From: Leisingera sp. JC1
Lineage (GTDB): Bacteria; Pseudomonadota; Alphaproteobacteria; Rhodobacterales; Rhodobacteraceae
DNA length: 40,787 nt
NCBI RefSeq assembly: GCF_001679925.1
Contig: NZ_LYUZ01000013.1
Span: 79,640-120,426 of the forward strand
Direction: 5' to 3'
Positions 7,659-16,286 of the stretch are shown in pieces (position 1 is the stretch's first letter; each line of letters starts with the position of its first letter). The translations under genes were made by a program, and so were the position numbers. The notes beneath the pieces are model-generated. The model did not search any database. It was not told the DNA's origin and worked only from the letters and a program-made list of their open reading frames with translations.

Positions 7659-8531
7659 ATGCGTATCACAGCCCGCCAGATCGAGCTTTTCCAAGAAGCC
7701 TACCGCCATCGTTCCACCCGCAAGGCTGCGAACGCGCTGCACATTTCGCAACCCGCGATCAGCAGGGTTGTGGCCGAACTTGAAACCGAAATGGGCGTGA
7801 CGCTGTTTGACCGGTCAGGGCGCAAATTCGAACCTACGGCAGCCGCGCACAGCCTGCAGCAGGCCGTACAGAAGCACTATCAGGGTCTGGAGAGAATCCG
7901 TGAAACCGCCTCGCAGATTGCTTCTGGCACGGGCGGCCACCTTCGCGTCGCAACGGTGCCCGCCGTGGCCGACACACGGGTTGCTGTTGCCGCCGGAAAG
8001 CTCATGACGGAGTATCCCGCCTTGCGGATAGACGTGGATGTTTTGAATGAACGCGCCGGACTGGCCGCGCTGCGCGAAGGCCGCGCCGATTGTGCAGTTG
8101 TATCATCTGATCCCGGAGATCCCAATCTGACCTGCACCAGGCTGGCCGACATTCATCCTGTCGCTATTCTGCCCCCGGGGGATCCGCAGGCCGGAAACCA
8201 GACAATTTCTGCTGCGGAACTTGCAGAGAAGCCACAAATCATGCTGCCCCCGCTCAGCCCTTTCCGCCGTGCGGTCGAAAACATGTTCGATCGGGAAGGA
8301 GTGGCATTTCAGATCCGCGCAGTAGGCCGAACGCAAACGGCCGTTGCAGGAATGGTCGCGCAGGGGGCCGGCCGGGCCATTGTCGACAAGAGCATATTGG
8401 CCGCGGCCAAAGGTGTTGATGTCTCAGCTGCAGCTCTGACATCAGAGCTGAGCTGGCCGATAAGGCTGATAACCCTGTCAGCTTCTCAGGACATACCAGG
8501 GCTTCGAAGATTTACAAAAGAACTGCTGTAG
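7644..8531 (+). CDS. LysR-family transcriptional regulator of the lyase/exporter operon
   Basis: This 295-residue LysR protein has an N-terminal winged helix-turn-helix (residues about 6-65, ITARQIELFQEAYRHRSTRKAANALHISQP up to FDRSGRKF, given here only by its ends) and a periplasmic-binding-protein-like effector domain to the end. It diverges from the exporter/lyase operon with the dyad operator between, so it probably controls that operon and itself. Starts at 7644 and 7659 (both ATG) are possible and neither has a clear Shine-Dalgarno. The operator ends just before 7659, which favours the shorter 290-residue form. By position it would correspond to CuyR if the cluster is a cysteate pathway. 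Confidence 0.85.
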   Translation: MLSIQMRITARQIELFQEAYRHRSTRKAANALHISQPAISRVVAELETEMGVTLFDRSGRKFEPTAAAHSLQQAVQKHYQGLERIRETASQIASGTGGHLRVATVPAVADTRVAVAAGKLMTEYPALRIDVDVLNERAGLAALREGRADCAVVSSDPGDPNLTCTRLADIHPVAILPPGDPQAGNQTISAAELAEKPQIMLPPLSPFRRAVENMFDREGVAFQIRAVGRTQTAVAGMVAQGAGRAIVDKSILAAAKGVDVSAAALTSELSWPIRLITLSASQDIPGLRRFTKELL

Positions 8532-8556
8532 ATCCTGCACCCGCACAAAGGCATTT

Positions 8557-8601
8557 TGCCGGCCGCAACAGAGCTGTTGCCCCTGGTATCTGCGGCCGGC
8601 A
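8557..8601. repeat. Large perfect inverted repeat downstream of LysR gene
   Basis: TGCCGGCCGCA (8557-8567) is repeated in inverted form as TGCGGCCGGCA (8591-8601), an 11-bp perfect stem with a 23-base loop. The loop starts with a smaller hairpin, AACAG-AG-CTGTT. It lies 26 bp past the LysR stop and 160 bp from the permease stop on the other strand. No T tract follows on either strand, so it is not a textbook terminator; it may end or protect transcripts from both sides. Confidence 0.5.
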
Positions 8602-8763
8602 TCAAAACCTTGCACAGCTTGTTCGGATTTCTTTCAGACGGTTGGAGTGACGGCCTGTCTCCGAACTGAAATATTGCGCGGGTCCAATCCCTCCTTCTGG
8701 ATGCCTTTCCCGCAAACCACTTATTCGTTGGCAGGTTTTCCTCACTCAACCAAAATTCTGTTG

Positions 8764-10779
8764 CTAACGGCTGCGCCAGGCTTGTGTCCTCCTCAGAATA
8801 CCGCGGGACGCCAGCAGGTGAATGACCCGGGCCAGCGCATTGGTGTAGAAGATCATCATCCCCATCGCCGCTGCCGGGGCGATGTCGCCTGCGTCATCCA
8901 TGTTCAGCACCGCAATCGAGGCCAGCGTGGTCTTGGGCGAATAGAGGAACACCACCGCCGACACCGTCGTCATCGCATTGACGAAGAGGTAGATTGATAT
9001 GTCCAGCACCGCAGGCAGGCAGACCGGAACCGTCACGCGGGCAAACAGTTTCATGGTCGGCTGCTTGAGCGAGGCCGCAACCGATTCAAACTCCCGATCC
9101 ATTTGCTTGAGGGCGGTGACCGCCGTCAGATGCGACACCGTGTAGAAGTGGGTGACGGTGCAGACCACCAGGATCGCCATGGTGCCGTAGATCGCATTCA
9201 GCGGGTTGGCGGGGTTGTTGAAGAAGAAGATGTAGGCCAGCCCCAGGACCATGCCCGGGATTGCCATTGGCAGCATCGCGAACATCTGGAAGATGGCGCG
9301 TCCGGTGCGGAAACCTTTGGATTTCTCCACCAGATAGGCACCAAAGAACACCACCGCGGTGCCGGCCACAGCCGTCATCAGCGCAAGCTTGATGGAGTTC
9401 ACGTAGGAGCCCCAGCCGCCGCCGTCCATCTTATCGAACTGGTAGTTGTTCAGGCTGAGACTGAGGTCATAGGGCCAGAACTTGATCAGCGCCGCAAACT
9501 GGCAGACTGCCAGCAGCCCGGCGATGAACAGGCCGATGAGTGTGCAATAGGCAAAGAAGATACGATCCATCTTCTTGTTCGGCTGCGGCTCATACGGGAC
9601 CGAGCGTGCCGACAGCAGCGCCACCTGCTTGGACTGAACCATGCGGTCGATTGCAAAGGCGAGGATTGCGGGGATCACCAGCACCACGGAGACCACCGCG
9701 CCCATTTCAAAATTCTGCTGGCCGATCACCTGCTTGTAGATATCCACCGCCAGCACGTTGAACTGGCCGCCGATCACCTTAGGCAGGCCAAAGTCGGTGA
9801 TCACAAGATTGAACACCACAAAGGCCGCCGAGATCAGACCGTAGCGCGCACCCGGCACCGTGACCGTCCAGAAGGTGCGCCAGGGGGTAGAGCGCAGGCT
9901 GGCCGCGGCCTCGTAAAGGCGCGCGTCAGAAATCGCCAGCGCGGTTGAGATGATGATGAAGGCATGCGGAAAGGTGAAGAAAACAGAACCGATCACGATG
10001 CCTATGGGGCCGTATATGCTGGCGCCGAACAGAAGTTCTTTGATCATGCCCTGGTTGCCGAACAGGTAGACCAGCGCGATACCCGGCAAAAGCGACGGCA
10101 CTAGGATCGGGGCCATGGCAATGAGGCGGAACACACCCTTGTACTTCATGCAGCTGCGGTTCAGCGCGTAGGCGAACCAGAAGGCAAGCGAGACGGTGAC
10201 GACGGTACTGAGGACCGCGATCCACAGCGAGTTCTTGATCGAGTTGAACAGCGCAGGCGTCGAGAAATAGGAAACGAAGTTGTCCAGCCCCCGTGCCTGC
10301 ACGGGGCGCAGCTGCACCCGGCGGAAGGTGTTTGAGTCGAGTGTGACCCACTCGGTGCCAGTTTGCAGATTCGAGCCGATCAGGAAGCGGCCTGTGTCGG
10401 AGGTATTACGGATCTGGTACATCACCGGGCTGCGGAAGCTGAAGTCGGGGAAGAAGCCGGTGACCGGCAGCCGCCCGTCAGCACCGGTGGACAGATCGGC
10501 ATCGGCAAAAGTGGCGCTGCGTGCGTTCAGGTCTGCGCCGGTCAGGACGCTGCCATCGAACTGGCCCGCCTCATCGCTAACCTGGAATTCGTATTGCGAC
10601 AGCTCCACCCGGTAGGTGGAGAAGGATTTCGACAGCATCGCATAAAGCGGAAAGACCAGCGACACGACCAGGTAAAGCGCGATGATGATCATACTGCCGC
10701 GCATGATGATATCGTCGCGGCTCAGCTTGCCCTTGATCACTGGTCCAGCGGGCATGACGGATTGCGAGGTGTCAGTCAT
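8764..10779 (-). CDS. ABC transporter permease, two-domain, putative 2-aminoethylphosphonate type
   Basis: This inner-membrane permease of 671 residues contains two BPD-type permease domains in one chain. Each carries an EAA-like loop that contacts the ATPase (for example EAAASLRSTPWRTFWTVTVPGA in the first half). An extended non-membrane segment of about 120 residues, between the first membrane helix and the first domain, probably faces the periplasm. The ATG at 10779 is 4 bp past the ATPase stop and has GGGGG upstream; a longer TTG start at 10809 would overlap the ATPase. Fused permeases of this layout belong to the iron/AEP-type importers (PhnU2-like). It is the last gene of the binding protein-ATPase-permease operon. 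Confidence 0.8.
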   Translation of the reverse strand: MTDTSQSVMPAGPVIKGKLSRDDIIMRGSMIIIALYLVVSLVFPLYAMLSKSFSTYRVELSQYEFQVSDEAGQFDGSVLTGADLNARSATFADADLSTGADGRLPVTGFFPDFSFRSPVMYQIRNTSDTGRFLIGSNLQTGTEWVTLDSNTFRRVQLRPVQARGLDNFVSYFSTPALFNSIKNSLWIAVLSTVVTVSLAFWFAYALNRSCMKYKGVFRLIAMAPILVPSLLPGIALVYLFGNQGMIKELLFGASIYGPIGIVIGSVFFTFPHAFIIISTALAISDARLYEAAASLRSTPWRTFWTVTVPGARYGLISAAFVVFNLVITDFGLPKVIGGQFNVLAVDIYKQVIGQQNFEMGAVVSVVLVIPAILAFAIDRMVQSKQVALLSARSVPYEPQPNKKMDRIFFAYCTLIGLFIAGLLAVCQFAALIKFWPYDLSLSLNNYQFDKMDGGGWGSYVNSIKLALMTAVAGTAVVFFGAYLVEKSKGFRTGRAIFQMFAMLPMAIPGMVLGLAYIFFFNNPANPLNAIYGTMAILVVCTVTHFYTVSHLTAVTALKQMDREFESVAASLKQPTMKLFARVTVPVCLPAVLDISIYLFVNAMTTVSAVVFLYSPKTTLASIAVLNMDDAGDIAPAAAMGMMIFYTNALARVIHLLASRGILRRTQAWRSR

Positions 10780-10783
10780 CTGC

Positions 10784-11890
10784 TCACGCCCCCTGCCCGT
10801 CTTGCGCAAAGGCCATCAGCCGGTTGTCAGGCAGTTCGATTTCCATCTGGCAGCCGGCCTCCAGACCCAGGCGCCGCACCGCGTTGATGGAGAAGTCTGC
10901 GATCAGTTCCTTGCCGCCGAAACGCTCACTGGTCAGGCGGCAGCGCCAGAAGGAGCCGAGGAATTCCATTTCCGCCAATTGAACGTCGATACAGTTGCGG
11001 TTGCCGCTGCTTTCAAGGTATCCGGCCTCATGCGGGATCACGTCCTCGGGCCGGATGGCGGCAATGACCGGGGTGCCATCGGCAAAGTCATGCGGCAGGC
11101 AGGCAAAGGTCTTTTCCCCCACAGCCAGACGTCCGCCCTTGGCAACTGAGGAGCTGATCTGGTTCATCTCGCCGATGAAGTCGGCCACGAACAGATTGGC
11201 CGGCTCGCGGTAGATTTCTGTGGGGGAGCCGACCTGCTCAATAACACCGTGGTTCATCACCACGATGCGGTCGGCCATGGCCAGCGCCTCTTCCTGATCA
11301 TGGGTCACCATGATGGTGGTAACACCCAGCTTGCGCTGCAGTTCCTTGATCTCGTGGCGCAGGTGGACGCGCACCTTGGCATCCAAGGCAGACAGCGGTT
11401 CATCCAGCAGCAACAGGCCGGGATTGGTTGCAATGGCCCGCGCAAGGGCGATCCGCTGCTGCTGGCCGCCGGACAGCTGTGCCGGGTACTTGCGGCCCTG
11501 ATCCGGCAGGCCAACCAGTTCCAGAAGTTCAGCGACGCGCGCATTGATTCCCTGTTTGCTGCGGCCTGCGTTTTCCAGGCCGAAGGCAATGTTCTTCTCA
11601 ATGGTGAGGTTCGGAAACAGCGCATAGGACTGGAACACGATACCGAAGTCGCGTTCGGACGGCGGCAGGTTGGACACGTCCTGACTGCCCTGTGTCACGG
11701 TGCCCTTGGATTGCAGATCCAGACCCGCAATGGCGCGCAGCAGGGTGGTCTTGCCGCAGCCGGACGGGCCAAGGAAGCAGATGAATTCACCCTCCGTCAC
11801 GTCCAGGGAGATGTCCTTCAGCGCGATGAAGCTGCCGAAGGCTTTCCAGAGGTCGCGGATGCTCAGGTAGGTTTCTTTTGGCGGGGTCAT
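10784..11890 (-). CDS. ABC transporter ATP-binding protein, putative 2-aminoethylphosphonate type
   Basis: This 368-residue nucleotide-binding subunit has Walker A GPSGCGKTT, signature LSGGQQQRIALARA, Walker B LLLLDEPLSALD and the switch histidine in MVTHDQEEAL. A C-terminal TOBE-like regulatory region of about 120 residues follows. It energises the two-domain permease next to it. The ATG at 11890 is preferred because the protein then starts a few residues before the first strand; a start at 11956 would add 22 residues unlike the family. The ribosome site is weak. It lies 136 bp after the binding-protein gene, with a hairpin between. Confidence 0.85.
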   Translation of the reverse strand: MTPPKETYLSIRDLWKAFGSFIALKDISLDVTEGEFICFLGPSGCGKTTLLRAIAGLDLQSKGTVTQGSQDVSNLPPSERDFGIVFQSYALFPNLTIEKNIAFGLENAGRSKQGINARVAELLELVGLPDQGRKYPAQLSGGQQQRIALARAIATNPGLLLLDEPLSALDAKVRVHLRHEIKELQRKLGVTTIMVTHDQEEALAMADRIVVMNHGVIEQVGSPTEIYREPANLFVADFIGEMNQISSSVAKGGRLAVGEKTFACLPHDFADGTPVIAAIRPEDVIPHEAGYLESSGNRNCIDVQLAEMEFLGSFWRCRLTSERFGGKELIADFSINAVRRLGLEAGCQMEIELPDNRLMAFAQDGQGA

Positions 11891-11994
11891 TTGAAGCACG
11901 TCGTTGGTCCTTGCATATGCCAACGCGGCACCCTGTCTTTTGTCAACGGGCGGCATGGCTCAGGGCATGGGCAGTGAGAATGGGGAAGGCAGAA

Positions 11995-12018
11995 GGGCGG
12001 AAGGCTACCCCTCCGCCC
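11995..12018 (-). terminator. Intercistronic hairpin after binding-protein gene
   Basis: GGGCGGA (11995-12001) pairs with TCCGCCC (12012-12018), extended by two more pairs and a 4-base loop. It sits 9 bp past the binding-protein stop and before the ATPase start, with no T tract. Such structures commonly keep the binding protein more abundant than the membrane subunits by stabilising its mRNA or causing partial termination. Confidence 0.5.
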
Positions 12019-12026
12019 CCGAAGGC

Positions 12027-13046
12027 CTATTTCGCTTCCGACTTGCCGTCGTAACGGGACTGCCATTCCTTGAGGATGGCAGCGCGGTTGTTGGCCGCGA
12101 ATTCGAAATCATTGTCGATCATTGCGTCCAGCAGCCCCTCGGGGAAATGCTCAACCGGCTTGGCGACGCCCGGGTAGGCCACCACCGCATAGCCGGTGTT
12201 GTACATTTCGTTGGCTTCCTTGGTGACGGTAAAATCGACCAGTGTCTGCGCGGCCTCCAGGTTTGCAGTCCCAGCGACAATGGCAGTTGCTTCCATGTCC
12301 CAGCCAACACCCTCCGATGGCACGATAATTTCCAGCGGTGCGCCTGCAGCCTTGGATTTGGCACCACGGAAGGCGAAGGAAATGCCGATCGGGATTTCGC
12401 CGGCCGCTGCCAGCTTGCAGGGTTTGGAGCCGGAATGGGTGTAGCGCGCTATGTTCTCATGCAGCGCGTCCATGAACTTCCAGCCTTCCTCCTCTCCGAA
12501 CATCTGCAGCCAGCTGGAGACATCCAGGAAGCCGGTGCCGGAAGAATTCGGGTTGGGCATGATCACATGGCCGGCATACTGCGGATCGGTCAGATCCTTC
12601 CAGGACGCGGGCGGCGTCAGGCCCAGTTTCTCTGCCTCAACCGTGTTGTAGCACACCGAGGCCACCCAGGCGTCCATGCCAACCCAGCTGGGCGGGCTGT
12701 CGCCATCAACGAACTTCGGATCCAGCTGATCCACACCGGCAGGCGCATAGGCTTCCAGCATGCCTTCGGATTTCAGCAGCAGCAGCGAGGTCGCCGCAAG
12801 CCCCCAGACCACATCCGCCTGCGGATTGTCACGCTCGGCCAGCAGCTTGGCGGTGATGATCCCGGTCGAGTCCCGCACCCAATTGATTTTGATGTCCGGA
12901 TGGCTCTGATTGAAGGTTTCGGCATAACGGGCAAGATCTTCGGCCTCCACCGCAGTATATACGGTCAGTTCCGTTTCGGCGAAGGCCGCGCTGGCAGCCG
13001 TCATAGTAAAGGCCAGAGCGGTTAAGAAAGACGCTTTCTGTGTCAT
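12027..13046 (-). CDS. Periplasmic substrate-binding protein, putative 2-aminoethylphosphonate ABC importer
   Basis: This 339-residue secreted protein has a signal peptide (residues 1-23, cleavage near AFA/ET) and a type II binding-protein fold starting ELTVYTAVEAEDL. The motifs NWVRDSTGIITAKLLAE, MPNPNSSGTGFLDVSSW and the Trp/Asp-rich middle are those of the PhnS2 subfamily. These proteins look like iron(III)-binding proteins but are annotated for 2-aminoethylphosphonate. The ATG at 13046 has GAGG seven bases upstream. It heads the importer operon. No phosphonate-degrading gene is near, so substrate assignment rests on subfamily resemblance only; Fe3+ or another small phosphonate are alternatives. 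Confidence 0.75.
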   Translation of the reverse strand: MTQKASFLTALAFTMTAASAAFAETELTVYTAVEAEDLARYAETFNQSHPDIKINWVRDSTGIITAKLLAERDNPQADVVWGLAATSLLLLKSEGMLEAYAPAGVDQLDPKFVDGDSPPSWVGMDAWVASVCYNTVEAEKLGLTPPASWKDLTDPQYAGHVIMPNPNSSGTGFLDVSSWLQMFGEEEGWKFMDALHENIARYTHSGSKPCKLAAAGEIPIGISFAFRGAKSKAAGAPLEIIVPSEGVGWDMEATAIVAGTANLEAAQTLVDFTVTKEANEMYNTGYAVVAYPGVAKPVEHFPEGLLDAMIDNDFEFAANNRAAILKEWQSRYDGKSEAK

Positions 13047-13599
13047 GGGTTTCCTCTGTTGGTTGGATGTTATTATTGGTCACCCTCTAACGGGGCTTTC
13101 TGGTCTTAGTTTTTTCTTCGACTGGCAGTTTGACAGGTTTGCTCATCAATAAAAATCGGTAATACCCATCACATCATAGGCAGTGCTTATACATATTGCT
13201 CACCTGGAGGGGCTGGCTCAGCCCGGCCGCATACGTGGCAAGTGCCTAGCATTTGACACACGCAATTCAGTCCGAAGCAGAAATGCTCACAGTAATGAGG
13301 CATGGAAGCCGTTTAATCGGCCCGCCGAAGCGAGGGAATTTGAGCGCTAATCAGCAGGATTGAAAGGTATTGCCAGGAATACTGCCCAAATCGCCAACTG
13401 GGCGTAAATCTGACACTGGAGGCTGTCCAAGCAGCAGCCACGGTGAATGGCGGCACCGGGCTCCAGCGGCAACGGAGCCAAGAGGCACGTTGAAAATCTT
13501 CTGCCAGTGCGCACCACGGTTCCAGCCCTAGAACGAGAAGCGCAGCGGACTTTAGCCGCTGCGCCCTTTACGAGTGGCTGCCTCTAACCAGAAGCAAAA
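13047..13599. other. Gene-free interval upstream of the importer operon
   Basis: These 550 bases hold no supportable gene. The part nearest the importer (13060-13200) is AT-richer and should contain its promoter, but I could not fix -35/-10 boxes. A hairpin GCGCAGCGG/CCGCTGCGC (13540-13548, 13556-13564) lies downstream of the DsbA-like gene. Confidence 0.5.
13540..13564 (-). terminator. Probable terminator of the DsbA-like gene
   Basis: A 9-bp perfect stem with a 7-base loop (13540-13548 and 13556-13564) lies 36 bp past the stop of the minus-strand DsbA-like gene. On that strand it is followed by TTCTCGTTC, a broken T-rich run, so termination is plausible but not canonical. Confidence 0.5.
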
Positions 13600-14271
13600 T
13601 TACTGCAGACCTTTACTGGCCGGGCTTTGAGCCAGCGCATCAGTTATAACTGAACCCAGCTCTGAGCGCATTTGGGCGAGAGATCCGTGGCGCAGCTGCC
13701 ATTTACCGTTGAAAACCGCAAGCGAAGGCACAGCGCTGATCCGCCAGAAGGCCGCCAGCTTCCGGTCCTGGGAAACCAGCCGCGCAACTTCGGCACTGTG
13801 CATGTCCATGCGCAGACGGTCGGTGTCCAGCCCGCAGGTTCGGGCCGTATCCAGCAGCACTGTGTCATCGGCGATATTGCGGTTCTCCGTCAGATGCGCC
13901 GCCTGCACCGTATCGAAATAGTCCCAGTGCCCTGCGTCCCCGGCCTGCAGCTCCGCTGCCTTGCAGGCTTTGGCGCTCAGCAGTCCAGTGGGATAGGGAA
14001 AGCGCTGGCGGCGCATACCTTCCACATTGATGCGGCCGCTTTCGTCATGTTCGGCGCATCGCTCCCAATGGCCCAGGATGGCATCCTTGGCTTTTTCAGC
14101 CGAGCCGAAGGCGGCGGCCAGCTTGGCGGGCGAGTCTTGCAGGACAAACGTGCGATGGCGCACCCGGATTGGAAATTCAGCTGCCAGTTTGCGCAGCTTT
14201 GGAGACATCACAAAGCACCAGCCGCAGACCGCGTCATGGAAGAAGTCAATGGTAAGAACGGGGGATTTCAT
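13600..14271 (-). CDS. DsbA-family (FrnE-like) thiol oxidoreductase
   Basis: This is a 223-residue thioredoxin-fold protein with the active site CGWC at residues 16-19 right after the first strand (TIDFFHDAVCGWC), a helical insertion, and a cis-proline region near VPSLAVF. This layout is that of FrnE/2-hydroxychromene isomerase-type DsbA proteins rather than classical periplasmic DsbA. There is no signal peptide, so it should be cytoplasmic, acting on disulfides or as a glutathione-linked isomerase. The ATG at 14271 is used. It lies 64 bp after the secreted-protein gene upstream on the same strand and may be cotranscribed. Confidence 0.78.
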   Translation of the reverse strand: MKSPVLTIDFFHDAVCGWCFVMSPKLRKLAAEFPIRVRHRTFVLQDSPAKLAAAFGSAEKAKDAILGHWERCAEHDESGRINVEGMRRQRFPYPTGLLSAKACKAAELQAGDAGHWDYFDTVQAAHLTENRNIADDTVLLDTARTCGLDTDRLRMDMHSAEVARLVSQDRKLAAFWRISAVPSLAVFNGKWQLRHGSLAQMRSELGSVITDALAQSPASKGLQ

Positions 14272-14335
14272 CAGGTCACCGGGATGAGGGAGGAAGGGAC
14301 TGTCGGCGGGCGGGCCGCCGACAGCCGCGTAAGTG

Positions 14336-15148
14336 TCAGTTGCCGGTCAGCGGCGCATCCAGAAGCAGAGGCTTGTCCCCGGACATGTCGATCCAGGCAT
14401 TGGTGCCATTCAGGCGGGAACCGGCCGCATTTTCCGCGCCAAAATGGATCTCGAACTGCTCCGGCCCGTGCGCATAGGCGACAACCAGGCCATACTCCGG
14501 GTCCAGGAAGCCGCCGTGCGGGCGGATGCCGGGGTAGCTGATGCGCCAGGCTTCGCCTTCCGGGCCGACATGGCCAAACGTCAGCTTGCCGATGACATCG
14601 CCGGGCAGTTCGAAGAACCAGACCCAGGGGCCGCCGGAGACGATGGTCATCACCTCATCAATGCCGGTGCCGTCTTTGGCGTGGTTGATGTGCAGCGGGC
14701 CGAATTTCTTGTGGACCCAGATCCGGGTCGCCGCGTCCATCTTGTTCATGTCATAGACCTTGGGATAAGGCGCGACGCCCGGCTCGGAGGTGGTGAGCGA
14801 GCCGCCGTTTTCGACCGTGGGCTTCCGTCCCGCGGCGGCGATCTCTGCCAGCAGGTCTTTGCGGCTGAGGGCAAAACCGGAGATCAGCTGCACCTCCTCC
14901 TCCGCGGTGATGGCGCGGCTGCGCGAGGCCTCAAGGATGGGCCGTGCCTGATCCGGGATCGCAACTGTGCTGACGCGGACCCCAACGCTGTGCAGCACCG
15001 TGTTCACATCCTCCACACCGATCGAGGCGGGACGTCCGTCGGTGTATTCGAGTTTCAGGAGGCCGGCGGTATCCTCAGCGCCGGCAAGACTCTGGGCGGG
15101 CAGCCACAGCACAGCGGCGGCGGCAGCAAGTTTCGAAAGCAGTTTCAT
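14336..15148 (-). CDS. Secreted protein of unknown function
   Basis: This 270-residue protein has a clear signal peptide (MKLL...AAAAAVLWLPAQSLAGA, about 22 residues), so it is exported. The mature part shows a helical region (about 40-115) and a Trp/His/Gly-rich C-terminal domain (about 130-265) with many aromatic residues. I do not recognise the family. It precedes the DsbA-like gene on the same strand and follows the glutathionyl-hydroquinone reductase gene by 62 bp, so the three could form one transcript. The ATG at 15148 is preceded by GGAGAGTTCC. Confidence 0.65.
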   Translation of the reverse strand: MKLLSKLAAAAAVLWLPAQSLAGAEDTAGLLKLEYTDGRPASIGVEDVNTVLHSVGVRVSTVAIPDQARPILEASRSRAITAEEEVQLISGFALSRKDLLAEIAAAGRKPTVENGGSLTTSEPGVAPYPKVYDMNKMDAATRIWVHKKFGPLHINHAKDGTGIDEVMTIVSGGPWVWFFELPGDVIGKLTFGHVGPEGEAWRISYPGIRPHGGFLDPEYGLVVAYAHGPEQFEIHFGAENAAGSRLNGTNAWIDMSGDKPLLLDAPLTGN

Positions 15149-15210
15149 GATGGAACTCTCCAGTTCTGTTTCCGGGGAAGCGGCCCCAGTCCGGTTGCGG
15201 GGTGAGAGGT

Positions 15211-16176
15211 TCAGGTGCGCGGGGCTGTGCCCTCCCGCCCGTGCGGGCGGCTCAGATCCTGTTCCGGACCAGCGGAGATGATCCCGTGCGGGTTGATGTG
15301 CCGGTGGCTCAGGAAATAGTGCTGGCGGATCGCTTCCATATCGATCGTGGCGGCCACGCCAGGCACCTGGTAAAGGTCGCGCAGATAGGGGCCGAGGTTG
15401 CGGTAGTCGGTGATCCGCTTGCGGTCGGTCTTGAAATGGGTGGCATAGACCGGATCAAAGCGGACAAGGGTGGTGAACAGGCGCCAATCCGCCTCGGTGA
15501 TCCGGGCCCCGGTCAGGAAGCGGCGGGTGCCGAGCAGGGTGTCCAGCTCGTCCAGCTTGCCAAACAGGGCGGCGATGGCCTCATCATAGGCGGCTTGGGT
15601 GGCGGCAAAGCCCGCGCGGTAGACGCCGTTGTTAACCGGGCCGTAGATTTCCGCGCTGATGCGGTCGATGTCCTGCCCCAGCTCCGGCGGATAGAAGTCC
15701 GGGGCGGCACCCGTCAGCCCTCCGAAGGCCGAATTCAGCATCCGCATGATTTCACCGGAATCATTGCTGACAATGCGGCCGGTCTTCTTGTCGAGCAGCA
15801 CCGGCACCGTGACCGGCCCCGTGTGGCCGGGATCTGCCCGCTGATAGACCTGATAGAGGTACGCGTCCAACGGCACCCCGGCTGCCGGATCATGCGCTGC
15901 GGTGTCGATCTGCCAACCATCAGGGCCTGCCAGCGGCAGCATCTGGGTGACGGTGATGATCTCATCCAGCCCCTTCAGCGCGCGCAGGATCGTGGTGCGG
16001 TGACTCCACGGGCAGGCCATGGAAACATAGAGGTGATAACGGCCTTTTTCAGCCGGGAACCCCGCATCCGCCCGAGGCTCGATCCATCCGCGAAAACCAC
16101 TGCTCATGCGGCGGAAAACGCCGTCTCCCGGTTTCGGCTTTTCGGTGAGCACACCGTCGATCAGCATCTTTGCCAT
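15211..16176 (-). CDS. Glutathionyl-hydroquinone reductase (Xi-class GST, YqjG/ECM4-like)
   Basis: This 321-residue cytoplasmic enzyme reduces glutathionyl-hydroquinones back to hydroquinones. The catalytic cysteine is Cys55 in the ACPWSHR motif, which in most relatives reads CPWAHR. The N-terminal thioredoxin-like domain is followed by an all-helical GST domain (about 180-300) with the late RFDPVYATHFK segment typical of the Xi class. The ATG at 16176 is fixed by AAGGAG eight bases upstream; a longer upstream frame has no ribosome site and would run through the divergent promoter. It diverges from a LysR gene 110 bp away, which probably regulates it. Confidence 0.87.
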   Translation of the reverse strand: MAKMLIDGVLTEKPKPGDGVFRRMSSGFRGWIEPRADAGFPAEKGRYHLYVSMACPWSHRTTILRALKGLDEIITVTQMLPLAGPDGWQIDTAAHDPAAGVPLDAYLYQVYQRADPGHTGPVTVPVLLDKKTGRIVSNDSGEIMRMLNSAFGGLTGAAPDFYPPELGQDIDRISAEIYGPVNNGVYRAGFAATQAAYDEAIAALFGKLDELDTLLGTRRFLTGARITEADWRLFTTLVRFDPVYATHFKTDRKRITDYRNLGPYLRDLYQVPGVAATIDMEAIRQHYFLSHRHINPHGIISAGPEQDLSRPHGREGTAPRT

Positions 16177-16286
16177 GGCTCGTCTCCTTGATGACCCGGC
16201 AAAGGTAGGCGGTTTCCATGTGTGCGATAATCCGTCTAAAGTGAAACCAGATGTTGAGAAAAACTCACCCATAAGGAAGAAGGCTG

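Noticed and set aside
9103-9948. Plus-strand open frame of 281 codons inside the permease gene
   Set aside because: Highly charged His/Asp/Gly-rich composition and no ribosome site; it mirrors membrane-protein codons.
13340-13351. Near match to the TetR operator (TTGAGCGCTAAT)
   Set aside because: Ten of twelve bases fit, but it is not palindromic, lies about 300 bp from the nearest start (13046), and the adjacent importer has no link to the cluster. Probably chance.
16211-16248. GGTTTC/GAAACC inverted repeat between the GHQ reductase and LysR genes
   Set aside because: Six-base arms 26 bases apart are weak and do not form a T-N11-A box, so I do not call it an operator.
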